A DNA stretch of 64,000 nt, from contig JADBKH010000020.1 in assembly GCA_014896485.1 (NCBI GenBank), forward strand, positions 19,841 through 83,840, read 5' to 3'. Source of the stretch: Bacillota bacterium (GTDB taxonomy: Bacteria > Bacillota > Bacilli > Bu12). Below are positions 9,040-19,043 of the stretch, one piece after another (position 1 is the stretch's first letter; each line of letters begins with the position of its first letter). The notes beneath the pieces are model-generated. The model saw only the letters and a list, made by a program, of their open reading frames with translations. It did no database searches and had not been told where the DNA came from. The translations under genes were made by a program, and so were the position numbers.

Positions 9040-10188
9040 ATGTTCTGCGTGGATTTGACACTTTCTGAGGAGCAGCAGATGCTGCAGCGTTCGGCCCGGG
9101 ACTTTCTCGAGCGTGCATGCCCGACCACAAAGGTGCGCGCACTGCGTGAGCCTTCATCCAGTGGTCACGACCCGGAACTGTTTCAGCAAATGGGCGAACT
9201 TGGGTGGTTGGGCTTACCTTTTTCAGAACAGTATGGCGGTGGTGGCGCTACCCTGTTTGAGCTTGGCCTGATCTACGAAGAGGCCGGGCGCGCTCTGGTG
9301 CCCACCTCGCTTTACAGTACGGTAGAGGCAGCCTTACTACTCGATGCTTTGGGCAGTGAAGCGCAGAAAGAGGGCTGGCTGCCTGCGATGGTGGCCGGTC
9401 AACGTGTCAGTACCCTTGCTGCCAGCGAACCCCAGGCGATCCATGATCCTCGTTTTTGGAAGACCCAGGCGCAAAAGCAGGGCAGCCACTGGATCTTGCA
9501 TGGGAGGAAGGTGTTTGTGCGTAATGCCCACTTGGCAGAACCGCTTTTTGTCGTTGCACGCACCGGAAGCGGTGCTGTTCCGTCGAGCTTGACTGTTTTT
9601 GCTGTCTCCCCCCAAGCCGAAGGATGCCTCCTTGAGTCGCAAGAGACATTTGGAAAGGATCGCCAGAGTCTTGTCTCGTTGGACGGAGTAGAGGTAGAAG
9701 AGGATGAGATCGTCGGTGGCAAGGCAGCAATCGGGCGTTCCTGGGAAGCACTGGTGCATCTCAACGAGCAGACGACGGCGCTGCAATGTCTCGAAATGGT
9801 GGGCGGCGCGCAGCGTGTGCTTGAGATGACGGTCGATCACGTACGCACCCGCGAACAGTTTGGGCGGCCAATTGGCAGCTTCCAGGCGGTGCAGCACCAT
9901 GTGGCCAATATGGCGATTGCAGTCGATGGAGCGCGATTGGCCAGTTACCAGGCGCTGTGGCGTGTCGCCAATGACCTCTCCGCAACGCGTGAGGTGGCGA
10001 TTGCCAAAGCATGGTCAGGCGAAGCGTACAAACAGGTAACCGTAATGGCCCACCAGCTTTTTGGCGGGATGGGGTACGTAAAAGAGACGGATCTACATCT
10101 GTGGTCGGAACGGGCCAAGGCGGCCGAACTTTTCTTGGGCGCGCGTGACAACCAACTGCAGCGTTTGGCCAAGGCGATGGGACTGTAG
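9040..10188 (+). CDS. Acyl-CoA dehydrogenase (second, tandem)
   Basis: DLTLSEEQQMLQRSARDFL, RTREQFGRPIGSFQAVQHHVANM, HQLFGGMGYVKETDLH. Confidence 0.9.
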   Translation: MFCVDLTLSEEQQMLQRSARDFLERACPTTKVRALREPSSSGHDPELFQQMGELGWLGLPFSEQYGGGGATLFELGLIYEEAGRALVPTSLYSTVEAALLLDALGSEAQKEGWLPAMVAGQRVSTLAASEPQAIHDPRFWKTQAQKQGSHWILHGRKVFVRNAHLAEPLFVVARTGSGAVPSSLTVFAVSPQAEGCLLESQETFGKDRQSLVSLDGVEVEEDEIVGGKAAIGRSWEALVHLNEQTTALQCLEMVGGAQRVLEMTVDHVRTREQFGRPIGSFQAVQHHVANMAIAVDGARLASYQALWRVANDLSATREVAIAKAWSGEAYKQVTVMAHQLFGGMGYVKETDLHLWSERAKAAELFLGARDNQLQRLAKAMGL

Positions 10189-10220
10189 AGACGACAAGGC
10201 GAGAGGAAAGGGGCCGTCGG

Positions 10221-11012
10221 ATGGGCTACCGGACGATTCGTTACGAGACACAGGGACACGTCGCTATCTTGATCCTCAACCGCCCGGAAGTGATGAACGC
10301 CGTCAACGCGCAGATGACGGCAGAAGCTGGGGATGCCCTTGAAACATTTGCAAAACAGCAGGAGTCGTGGGTTTGTGTGATCACTGGCACAGGGGATCGG
10401 GCTTTCTGCGCCGGGGCTGACCTGAAGGAGGTTGGGCAGCACCTGGGTGCCTTGGCCGACCCAGGAGCGATGCGTTTCGGTTTTGCTGGAATTACCCAGC
10501 ATTTCATCGCTAAACCGCTGATCGCTGCCGTCAATGGCTTTGCGTTGGGTGGTGGAACCGAGATTGCCCTGGCCTGTGATCTGGTCATCGCTTGCGAGCA
10601 GGCCTCGTTCGGTTTGCCCGAGGTCAAGCGCGGCATTCTGGCAGCTGCCGGTGGATTGCTGCGCTTGCAGCGACAGATCCCCTTAAAACGAGCTGCTGAG
10701 CTGATCTTTACAGGGGAACCGCTTTCTGCTGCGGAGGCCTATCGACTTGGGTTGGTCAACCGTGTGGTGCCACCACAGCAGTTGATGGACGAGGCGCTTT
10801 CCCTGGCGCACAAGATCTGCGAAGCTGCACCGCTGGCCGTACAGTCCAGCAAGGAGATCCTTTACCGTAGTCTCAACTTACCGCTGGATCCTCTCACCAG
10901 CGCATGGGATGTCAACGCCCAGTACTTGCCGAAAGTGTTTGCTTCTCAGGATGCCAAAGAGGGTGTCGCAGCCTTTAACGAAAAGCGCCCCCCACACTGG
11001 AGCGGACGCTAA
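10221..11012 (+). CDS. Enoyl-CoA hydratase/isomerase
   Basis: RAFCAGADLKEVG, INGFALGGGTEIALACDLVIA crotonase motifs. Confidence 0.92.
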   Translation: MGYRTIRYETQGHVAILILNRPEVMNAVNAQMTAEAGDALETFAKQQESWVCVITGTGDRAFCAGADLKEVGQHLGALADPGAMRFGFAGITQHFIAKPLIAAVNGFALGGGTEIALACDLVIACEQASFGLPEVKRGILAAAGGLLRLQRQIPLKRAAELIFTGEPLSAAEAYRLGLVNRVVPPQQLMDEALSLAHKICEAAPLAVQSSKEILYRSLNLPLDPLTSAWDVNAQYLPKVFASQDAKEGVAAFNEKRPPHWSGR

Positions 11013-11092
11013 GAGAAGATCGGGAAGCAGGTGCTGTTTTGGCACAGGCTGGAAGTAAAACACAGCTCGATCGGGGCAAAGGGGGAGAAAGT

Positions 11093-12295
11093 GTGTCCCA
11101 AGTGTTGGACGATGTACGCATCGTCGATCTAAGCCGATGGATACCCGGTGACTACTGCACAAAGCTGTTTGCCGATTTTGGCGCCGATGTGATCAAAGTG
11201 GAGAAACCCTCGGAGGGCGATTGGACACGTCATTATGGTCCATTCCCAGGTGATCGGCCCGACCCCGAAAAAAGCGCGCTTTTCCTCCATCTCAACACCA
11301 ACAAACGTTCGATCACGCTAAATTTGAAAAGTAAAGATGGAAAGCAAATTCTCTGGCAGTTGATCCTTCGTGCAGACGTTTTGGTCGAATCGTTTCGACC
11401 AACCACGATGGAATCCTTGGGGTTTCCATGGGAAGAACTTCATGCCCGCAACCCCCGTTTGGTTTACACGCGGATCAGCAACTTTGGCCAAGATGGTCCG
11501 TATCGGGACGATCAGGCCTCCGGGTTGACCTTGCAAGCGATGGGTGGGCCCATGCAGTCGACGGGCTTGGCCGATCGGGAACCGTTGCAAAAGCCGGGCA
11601 ACCTTTCGCTTTACTCGATCGGCAATATGGCTGCCGAAGCCACGATGGCTGCTCTACTGGTCAGCAAAGGGCAGGGTGAAGGACAACAGATCGATGTGAG
11701 CGGCCTGGAGGCACTCCTCTCTTCGGTAGATCGCAGGATGACCTTCCTGATGGCTGCCTCCTATACCGGGGAAGATGCACCACGTGGAGAAGGGGCGATC
11801 AGTCTATTTCCTACCGGTGCTTTTCCCTGTGCGGATGGCTACGTAATGTTCTTTGTGGCGCCGGCTTTCTTCAAGGGATTGCTCGAGCTTTTGGGTGATC
11901 CGCAACTTTTGGCTTATTTTGAAGATCTCGAGGCGATTTATCGGCCTGAGGAATCCCGTGCACGTCTGGACGAGGTGCTCTATCCCTGGCTGATGTCTCA
12001 CACCAAAGCAGAAATCATGGAGCTTGCAGAGTCCCACCAAGTACCAATTACGGCGGTCTATACCATCGAAGAGATGCGCAACAGCACCCATTTCCGGGAA
12101 AGGGGTTTCATGGAACCCATCGATCATCCGGTTGCGGGGACATTGGAGTATCCAGGCGCTCCTTGGCGTATGCGCCATGGTTGGGCCCTGCGACGTCCTG
12201 CACCTCGACTGGGAGAACAGACCGAAGAGATTCTCACGGAGTTGGGCTATCATCCCGATGCTTTGCCGCTGTTGCGTGCCAATGGCGTGATCTGA
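11093..12295 (+). CDS. Family III CoA-transferase (CaiB/BaiF), A-type subunit
   Basis: DDVRIVDLSRWIPGDYCTKLFADFGADVIKVEKPSEGD and GQQIDVSGLEALL; alternative in-frame start at 11039. Confidence 0.9.
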   Translation: MSQVLDDVRIVDLSRWIPGDYCTKLFADFGADVIKVEKPSEGDWTRHYGPFPGDRPDPEKSALFLHLNTNKRSITLNLKSKDGKQILWQLILRADVLVESFRPTTMESLGFPWEELHARNPRLVYTRISNFGQDGPYRDDQASGLTLQAMGGPMQSTGLADREPLQKPGNLSLYSIGNMAAEATMAALLVSKGQGEGQQIDVSGLEALLSSVDRRMTFLMAASYTGEDAPRGEGAISLFPTGAFPCADGYVMFFVAPAFFKGLLELLGDPQLLAYFEDLEAIYRPEESRARLDEVLYPWLMSHTKAEIMELAESHQVPITAVYTIEEMRNSTHFRERGFMEPIDHPVAGTLEYPGAPWRMRHGWALRRPAPRLGEQTEEILTELGYHPDALPLLRANGVI

Positions 12296-12307
12296 GGGGG
12301 GAGAGGA

Positions 12308-13597
12308 ATGGCAAGGTTACCTCTGGAAGGCGTGCGTGTGGTCGACATGACGGTCGTCTGGTCAGGACCGGGATGTACCATGCTACTGGGCGATCTGGGC
12401 GCTGAAGTGATCCGTGTGGAGACGGCGCAACATTTCCCCAACTCAACCCGTGGCATTGCACCGCGGTTGTCCAAAGAGCAGGCTGAAAAGCTCGGTTATA
12501 TCGGAAGTGCTTTTCCAAATAAAGATCCTGGGGAACATCCCTACAACCGACAGGCCATGTTTAATTGTCATGGACGTAACAAACGCAGTGTCACCATGGA
12601 CCTCAGTCGGCCGGAAGGCCGGGAAGCGTTCTTGAAGTTGATCGCCATCAGCGATGTCTTTGTCGAAAACAATGCGTTACGTGTCCTGGATCATCTCCAA
12701 CTGACCTACGATGTCCTTCGGGAAGTTAACCCTCGGCTGATCATGGTTCGAATGGCCCCGTTGGGCATGAGTGGGCCTTTTCACCAGTTTCTTGGCTTTG
12801 GTCCAAATTTCAATGCTTTGGCCGGCCTGGTGGCGATGAGCGGTTACTACAATGCCGATCCTACTACGGCCGGTGAAAACTATCATATGGACGAGGCGGC
12901 GGCACCGGCGGCCGCATTTGCGGTGATGGCGGCGCTGTATGACCGCGCCAAGAGCGGAGAGGGGCAACAGATTGAATTCGCGCAGTGTGAGAACCTGATC
13001 GAGGGGTTGGGAGAGTGGATTCTCGACAACCAGATGAACCCAGGTCGGCTGCCCTCCGTTCTTGGCAATCGAGATCTCTATCTGTTACAGGGTGTCTACC
13101 CCACCTTGGAAGAGAACCGGTTTGTCGCCCTCACTATTCGCAATGACCAGGAATGGGAACGTCTGGTACGTCTGATGGGGGATCCGCCTTGGGCAAAAGA
13201 TCCCTTGTTTTGTACAGCAGTAGGGCGTTTGGAGCACCAAGACGAAATTGACACTCACTTGGCCGCGTGGACTGCATTGCGTCGTCCCGGACAGCTCTTT
13301 GCCCTGCTGCAAGCTGAAGGGTTGGCAGCAGGACCTGTTTGGCCAGAGTCGGTCGCCTTGGCCGATCCCCATCTGGCAGAGCGCGGCTATTTCCGTCCGC
13401 TCACCCAAACGGAATCTGGAACGCACCTGCATCCTGGCCACCCTTGGAAAGCGTCGGGTATGGAGCTGCAATGGTCGAAAGGGGCACCTTGTTTGGGCGA
13501 AGATAACGCCTATGTCTACAAAGAGCTTCTCGGTTATTCGGAGTCGCAGTACCAGGCGATGATCGAAGCGGGACATGCGCGAACAGAATACGTCTGA
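12308..13597 (+). CDS. Family III CoA-transferase (CaiB/BaiF), B-type subunit
   Basis: LEGVRVVDMTVVWSGPGCTMLLGDLGAEVIRVE, NRNKRSVTMDLSRPEGRE-like region; tandem with the A-type gene. Confidence 0.9.
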   Translation: MARLPLEGVRVVDMTVVWSGPGCTMLLGDLGAEVIRVETAQHFPNSTRGIAPRLSKEQAEKLGYIGSAFPNKDPGEHPYNRQAMFNCHGRNKRSVTMDLSRPEGREAFLKLIAISDVFVENNALRVLDHLQLTYDVLREVNPRLIMVRMAPLGMSGPFHQFLGFGPNFNALAGLVAMSGYYNADPTTAGENYHMDEAAAPAAAFAVMAALYDRAKSGEGQQIEFAQCENLIEGLGEWILDNQMNPGRLPSVLGNRDLYLLQGVYPTLEENRFVALTIRNDQEWERLVRLMGDPPWAKDPLFCTAVGRLEHQDEIDTHLAAWTALRRPGQLFALLQAEGLAAGPVWPESVALADPHLAERGYFRPLTQTESGTHLHPGHPWKASGMELQWSKGAPCLGEDNAYVYKELLGYSESQYQAMIEAGHARTEYV

Positions 13598-13609
13598 AAT
13601 CATTGTTCA

Positions 13610-13657
13610 ACAAGCAAAGGGCACCCGCAACTGTTGTGTGGGTGCTCTTTGCTTGTG
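13610..13657. terminator. Intrinsic, probably bidirectional terminator between convergent genes
   Basis: ACAAGCAAAGGGCACCCGCA-actgt-TGTGGGTGCTCTTTGCTTGT hairpin with GU pairs. Confidence 0.8.
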
Positions 13658-13675
13658 ACGAGCAGCGACTCTGAT

Positions 13676-14092
13676 TCAGGACTTGGTCCAGCGCAGGGCA
13701 GTGCCCATCCCGTCAGTTTCATCAAAAGCGGCGCGAACGATCATGCCGCATTCCAAGCGTTCAACGTCTGGATCAAAGTAAGGGGCCAAGAGGCGTATTC
13801 CCTGGCCCAGATCGGCATCGACGATGCCATAGGGCAGGTGCTCTTTGAACCACGGGTGAAAGGCTCGGTAACAGACGGTATACGTGTATATACTGCCTTG
13901 CTGTCCGATTTCTGCCCATTCCAGTGCGGGGCGATGGCAGACAAAGCAAAACTCCCGCGGCGGCCACTGCCAGTGACCACAGGAAGAACAGCGTTGCACC
14001 ATCAGCTTGTGCTCCTGCAAACCCTGGATGTACGGTCGGTAAAGGGGCTCTTGGGCATTGGGCAATGGTCGTGCGATCGCAGCTGTAGGCAT
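13676..14092 (-). CDS. DUF35 Zn-ribbon/OB-fold acyl-CoA-associated protein
   Basis: LMVQRCSSCGHWQWPPREFCFVCHRP (CxxC...CxxC) followed by OB-fold pattern GSIYTYTVCYRAFHPWFK..PYGIVDADL. Confidence 0.88.
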   Translation of the reverse strand: MPTAAIARPLPNAQEPLYRPYIQGLQEHKLMVQRCSSCGHWQWPPREFCFVCHRPALEWAEIGQQGSIYTYTVCYRAFHPWFKEHLPYGIVDADLGQGIRLLAPYFDPDVERLECGMIVRAAFDETDGMGTALRWTKS

Positions 14093-14113
14093 CTTCCAGT
14101 TCCTCCCTTTGCA

Positions 14114-15286
14114 TCAGTTATGCAGAATGGCCAAAGATCCATCACTGAAGTCCCCGTACCCGGTGACCAAACCGATATGCGCCTGTTCAACCTGTGCAGC
14201 GCCTGCCTCGCCCCTTAGCTGGCGGACCGCTTCGACGACGTGGTTCATGCCGATGACGTGTGCCTGGGAAAGCAGCCCGCCGTGCGTGTTGACCGGAAGC
14301 TCTCCGCCCAAGCCGATACGCCTTTCCTTGACGAATTCGGGAGATTCTCCACGGGCACAAAAACCCATCTCTTCGAGCTGCCGCAGCACGATGAAGGTGA
14401 AGCAATCATAGATTTCCGCAAAATCGATCTCGTCTCGGGTGATGCCGGCGGACGCAAAGGCCCTTGGCGCAGCTTTGGTGATCCCCATGTTGAGAATATC
14501 CGGTCGACTGCTCAGGTCGTCTGGAACGTCCGCGTGTCCCTCGGCACCGCCGGCAATATAAACCGGGCGATGCCCAGTATACAGAGAGGCGTCTGCCGCA
14601 CTGGTCAACAAGACGGCTGCAGCCCCATCCGTCTCTAAACAGATGTCAAACAAATGAAACGGTTTGACCAGGATTGGCGAGGCATCGTACTGTTCGGCTG
14701 TCAGGGGCCGATCTTTCATGTACGCCTTGGGATTGAGATGGGCATGCTCACGGGTGGTCAACGCTACGATTTTCATGCCTTCTGGATCGGCGTGGGTCTC
14801 GTAGAACCAGCGATTGGCATGGAGGCTGTACCACTGCATCGGCACCATTAATCCCGCGGGATATTCGATATTCCTCCGAATCTCTCGTCCGGGTCCCCCG
14901 AGATCTCTTGAGGTTGCATCTTCTGATCCCAATCGCACTCCCGAAAAGGATCGCCAGCCTGTAGCGACGATCACACGGTGCGCACGGCCGGCCGCAATCA
15001 TCGCTGCTGCCTCGATGATCCCTGCAACGGCGCTGGCACCTCCGATGTGGATGTGGGCATGAGCATGCAGATCGCGAATTCCCAGTGCAGCGACGAAATC
15101 TTCATTGGTGGGGACGTCGACCATCGCCATCACCACGCCGTCGACTGATTCCGGCTCTATCCCCGCATCTGCACAGGCTGCCAGCGCTGCCTCCAGAATG
15201 AGTTGTCGATCGTTTTTTTCCGTTCCGCGGACGTAGTCGGTCTCTCCTGTGCCGACGATGATCGCCTTGTCTGTGATGGGATCCAT
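14114..15286 (-). CDS. Thiolase-fold protein (SCP-x/Ltp2-like lipid-transfer thiolase or aldolase)
   Basis: AIIVGTGETDYVRGTEKND, IYDCFTFIVLRQLEEMGFC, LPVNTHGGLLSQAHVIGMNHVVEAVRQLRG; no Cys at the usual nucleophile position. Confidence 0.85.
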   Translation of the reverse strand: MDPITDKAIIVGTGETDYVRGTEKNDRQLILEAALAACADAGIEPESVDGVVMAMVDVPTNEDFVAALGIRDLHAHAHIHIGGASAVAGIIEAAAMIAAGRAHRVIVATGWRSFSGVRLGSEDATSRDLGGPGREIRRNIEYPAGLMVPMQWYSLHANRWFYETHADPEGMKIVALTTREHAHLNPKAYMKDRPLTAEQYDASPILVKPFHLFDICLETDGAAAVLLTSAADASLYTGHRPVYIAGGAEGHADVPDDLSSRPDILNMGITKAAPRAFASAGITRDEIDFAEIYDCFTFIVLRQLEEMGFCARGESPEFVKERRIGLGGELPVNTHGGLLSQAHVIGMNHVVEAVRQLRGEAGAAQVEQAHIGLVTGYGDFSDGSLAILHN

Positions 15287-15342
15287 CCTTTTCTCTTCCT
15301 CCCCACTGGCAAGTTGTGCATGGTTGAAACACTGTGGGAATT

Positions 15343-16506
15343 TCAGTAAGACTTCGGCAATCCGAGTACGTGCTCACCAATAAAATTGAGGATCATCTGG
15401 TTGTTGACCGGTGCAGTCTTGCCCAGGCGGGATGCCTGCCATCCTTGCAGAATTTCGTAATCGCGATCGAAACCGTACCCACCGTGTGCCTGCAGGACAA
15501 TATCCCAAGCGTCGAAAGCGGCTTCGGAGGCCAATAGTTTGGCCATATTGGATTCAACGGCGGCGGATTCCCCGGCGTCAAAGCGCTCGGTTGCACGGTA
15601 GAGCATCAAACGGGCAGCATCGAGTCGTGCCCGTGCCATTGCCATCGGATGTTGCAGCGCTTGGTAATGGCCGATGGGATCTTCGCCAAAGACGACCCGT
15701 TGCTTGGCGTAAGCGACACCCTTTTCTAGCGCCAGATAACCGGAACCGATCGCCGAGGCCGCGCCTATCTGTCGTTCCGGGTTGAGGCCATCAAACAGGT
15801 AGCGTATCCCCATACCCTCTTCCCCAAGGCGGTTTTCAGCAGGGACAGGGACATCGTTAAAGAAGACGTGGAATTGCTTGTCTGGCTCTTCCAACCCGAT
15901 GTTGAGGGGACGCATCTCGATGCCGGGGGAGTGTAGATCGACCAAGAAGAGGGTCAGTCCCATGCGCCGATCGGAGACCTGTTGATACGGGGTCGTGCGG
16001 GCGACGACGAGGGCGTAATCAGAGACATGGATATCGGAAATGAAAATTTTCTGGCCGGTGAGGCAGTAGCTTCCGTCGGGCTGTGGGGTAGCCAACGTTT
16101 CGATTTTAAACGTATTGGTTCCAGCGTTTGGTTCGGTGATGGCAAAACACAGTTTGAGCTCACCTGTCGCCGTTTTGGGCAAAAAACGTCGGCGCTGTTC
16201 TTCGGTTCCATATTTTAAAATGGGAATACGTGACAGGCCGGTGACCACCAAAAGCAAGGTAGCCGTGCCGTGCCGAGCCAACTCCTCCATGACGAGCGCC
16301 AGCTCGGTCATACCGCCGCCGCTGCCCCCGTATGTTTCCGGAACCGTCAGGCCAAGCAAGCCCAACTCACCCATTTCGTGCCACATATCGTCGACCCAGC
16401 GGTCTTCGGCAATGCATCTCTTCCAGTAGTTGCGGTCGTACTTTTTACACAGTTGAGCCACACTGTCACGAAGCAGTGCCCGTTGCTGCTCCACTCCGGA
16501 TGTCAT
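15343..16506 (-). CDS. Acyl-CoA dehydrogenase (third)
   Basis: LCFAITEPNAGTNTFKIET, LTGQKIFISDIHVSDYALVVART, HGGYGFDRDYEILQGWQ. Confidence 0.9.
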   Translation of the reverse strand: MTSGVEQQRALLRDSVAQLCKKYDRNYWKRCIAEDRWVDDMWHEMGELGLLGLTVPETYGGSGGGMTELALVMEELARHGTATLLLVVTGLSRIPILKYGTEEQRRRFLPKTATGELKLCFAITEPNAGTNTFKIETLATPQPDGSYCLTGQKIFISDIHVSDYALVVARTTPYQQVSDRRMGLTLFLVDLHSPGIEMRPLNIGLEEPDKQFHVFFNDVPVPAENRLGEEGMGIRYLFDGLNPERQIGAASAIGSGYLALEKGVAYAKQRVVFGEDPIGHYQALQHPMAMARARLDAARLMLYRATERFDAGESAAVESNMAKLLASEAAFDAWDIVLQAHGGYGFDRDYEILQGWQASRLGKTAPVNNQMILNFIGEHVLGLPKSY

Positions 16507-16529
16507 CTAAACCATTTCTCCTTTTCTAA

Positions 16530-16559
16530 TTGACAATTCGTTACATTTTATACTATACT
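16530..16559 (+). promoter_or_regulatory. Candidate sigma-A promoter in divergent ACAD/CoA-transferase intergenic region
   Basis: TTGACA - 18 nt - TATACT. Confidence 0.5.
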
Positions 16560-16603
16560 GATCATAGTGATAGAATACAAGTTATTTTATTGAATGGATT
16601 GCG

Positions 16604-17604
16604 GTGGGGGAAAGGCCAGAAAACGAGGGGTCACCAGAGGTCCCTACCCAGGTTTTTGAGGGGTTACAGCTCTTAGATCTCTCTACAGGGATTGCCGGAG
16701 AATATTGCACCAAATTATTCGCCGATTTTGGGGCGACGGTCATCAAGGTCGAGCCGAGAGAAGGGAGTCCGACACGACGTTGGCAGCAAGTCGGGGAAGT
16801 CAGCCCGCTTTATTCGCACCTCAATACGAACAAACGTTCCATCACCCTAGATCCTTCCACTGCGACAGGAGCTTCCATTCTATTGGAGCTTGCCGCACAT
16901 GCGGATGGGATGGTTGAGTCCTTTGGGACAGGTGTACTTGTACTGGAGTCATGGGGATTATCCTGGCCTCGCCTGCAGGCGATCAATCCGGCCCTGGTAT
17001 TGACCCGTATCACTGCATTCGGGTTAAACGGACCTTATGCGCAGGATGCGGCAACGCAGCTGTCGCTTGCTGCCATGGGCAGCGCAATGAACAGTTCTGG
17101 TCGTGCCGATCGGGAGCCTTTACAAAAGCCGGGGCATCTCGTCTCCTATTCGGTTGGCAATACGGCTGCCGTAGCTACCTTGGGGGCGTTGTGGATGGCG
17201 CAGCGAACACACACCGGCCAGCAGATCGACGTCAGCGCATTGGAAGCATTGGCTGAACCGCAGGCAATTGGGCAATTCAACGAGCGTTTTTACCCTTGGT
17301 TGATGAGCCATACCCGCCAAGAAATCATGTCAATTTGTCAAGAAGCACATCTTCCGGTTCTGGCCGTCTATGGTATGCGCGATCTGCTCGAATCCGAGCA
17401 TTTTCGCACCCGCGAATTTTGGGTTGAGCAACCTGTGGCCGATGGACGTCCGCTGCAGTTTCCGGGTCCCCCTTGGCGTATGGAAGGGGATGGATGTTGC
17501 GGCACCCTGCGCCTGCCTTGGGTGAAGCGACCGTAGAGATGCTGTCTGAATTGGGATGGAGCCGACAGGATATCGATACACTCTATAATATAAAAGTAAT
17601 ATAG
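16604..17604 (+). pseudogene. Disrupted second A-type CaiB/BaiF CoA-transferase: internal in-frame deletion plus C-terminal frameshift
   Basis: Strong similarity to the 11093-12295 product, but ~75 aa missing between VSALEAL and FYPWLMSHTRQEIM; the C-terminus continues in another frame (LRHPAPALGEATVEMLSELGWSRQDIDTL) from ~17496. Confidence 0.8.
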
Positions 17605-17620
17605 AAATTGGAGTGAGATC

Positions 17621-18910
17621 ATGCCGCTTCCTCTGGAAGGCATTCGGGTGACCGATCTGGCAGTGGTTTGGTCTGGACCGATGGCAGCCACCCTGCTCGC
17701 CGATCTGGGTGCCGAAGTGATCCATTTGGAAAATCTCCGCCATCCTCCCACATTGACCCGGGGAGTGTTGCTCCGTCCTACGCGGGAGCAATCGCTGCTA
17801 TTGGGACCTTTGGGCTCTGGTTATCCCGATCATGAACCGGGACAGCGTCCCTGGAATCGCACGGCCATGTTCAACGCTCATGGGAGAAACAAGCGGTGTG
17901 CCACCGTCGATTTAACCCAAGCGAGTGGTCATGAGATCTTTTTACGGCTCATTGAAAAAAGCGATGTCTTTATTGAAAACAATGCACGCACGACGCTTGA
18001 ACATCTGGGGCTTGACGCGACGGTGCTTTTCGAGGTGAATCCACGTCTGATCCTGTTGCGCATGCCTCCTTTGGGGTTGGAGGGACCGTTTGCCGCATAC
18101 CGGGGGTTTGGGCCAACGTTTAATTCGTTGGCAGGCGTGACGGCAATGGGAGGCTATCACGATGCTGACCTGACCAGTCAAGGCGACAACTACCATATGG
18201 ATGAGGCTGCTGCTCCGGCGGCAGCCTTTGCTGTAATGGCCGGGCTTTGGCGCCGGGAACAGAGCGGGACTGGCCAGCTGATCGAGTTTCCTCAAGTAGA
18301 AAACTTGATCCAGCAGCTCGGAGAGTACTTGATCGCGTTCCAGCTTACCGCAGAGGAGCCGCCCCTTTATGGCAACCGGGATCCATACCTTGTCCAGGGA
18401 GTCTATCCCTGCCCAGGATCCGATCGGTGGATCGCCATCTCGCTGCGTGATGATGCAGACTGGGCGGCGCTCAAGCGCGCGATGGGCGCCCCTGCTTGGG
18501 CTGAAATGGAGATTTTCTCAACGCATTTGTTGCGCATGCACAACCAGAATGCCCTGGACGAGCGGATTGCGGCTTGGACCTCTACGTTGTGACCGGAAGC
18601 ACTGCATCGCTTACTGCAAAGCGAGAAGATTCCGGCAGGCCCTGTGCTCCGCGAGTCGGATGCATACGCCGATCCCACTCTGGCAGAGAGGAACTTTTTC
18701 CGTCCCATGACGCATCCGGAGGCAGGAACGCACCGTTATCCGAGCCATCCTTGGCGATACTCACAAACCCTTTTGCGCTGGGATCGTCCTGCACCGCGTA
18801 CGGGCGAAGACAATGAGTATGTCTACAAAGAACTCCTGGGCTATTCGGAAGAAGCGTATCGCCGTTTTGCCGAGATGGGGCATGTCGGTATGGATTTGCT
18901 GGCAACGTAG
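17621..18910 (+). pseudogene. Second B-type CaiB/BaiF CoA-transferase interrupted by an in-frame TGA
   Basis: ORF 17621-18592 and downstream ORF 18644-18910 share one frame; the paralogue has Arg where TGA (18590-18592) lies: WTSTL*PEALHRLLQSEKIPAGP vs WTALRRPGQLFALLQAEGLAAGP. Confidence 0.85.
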
Positions 18911-19043
18911 TTTCCGCTGTCGGCATGTAGGCGAGAATTGCTCTGTGCGCAGCTGCGAGCGCCTTGTGGTGCATGCGGAAGTCTGTTAGCATTAAGAATA
19001 CTGGGAACCTAGAAAAGCAAATGGGGAAAGAAGGGAAGCGTTC

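Noticed and set aside
7905-9128. 407-aa - strand ORF
   Set aside because: Mirror frame of the acyl-CoA dehydrogenase coding strand; codon-bias shadow ORF.
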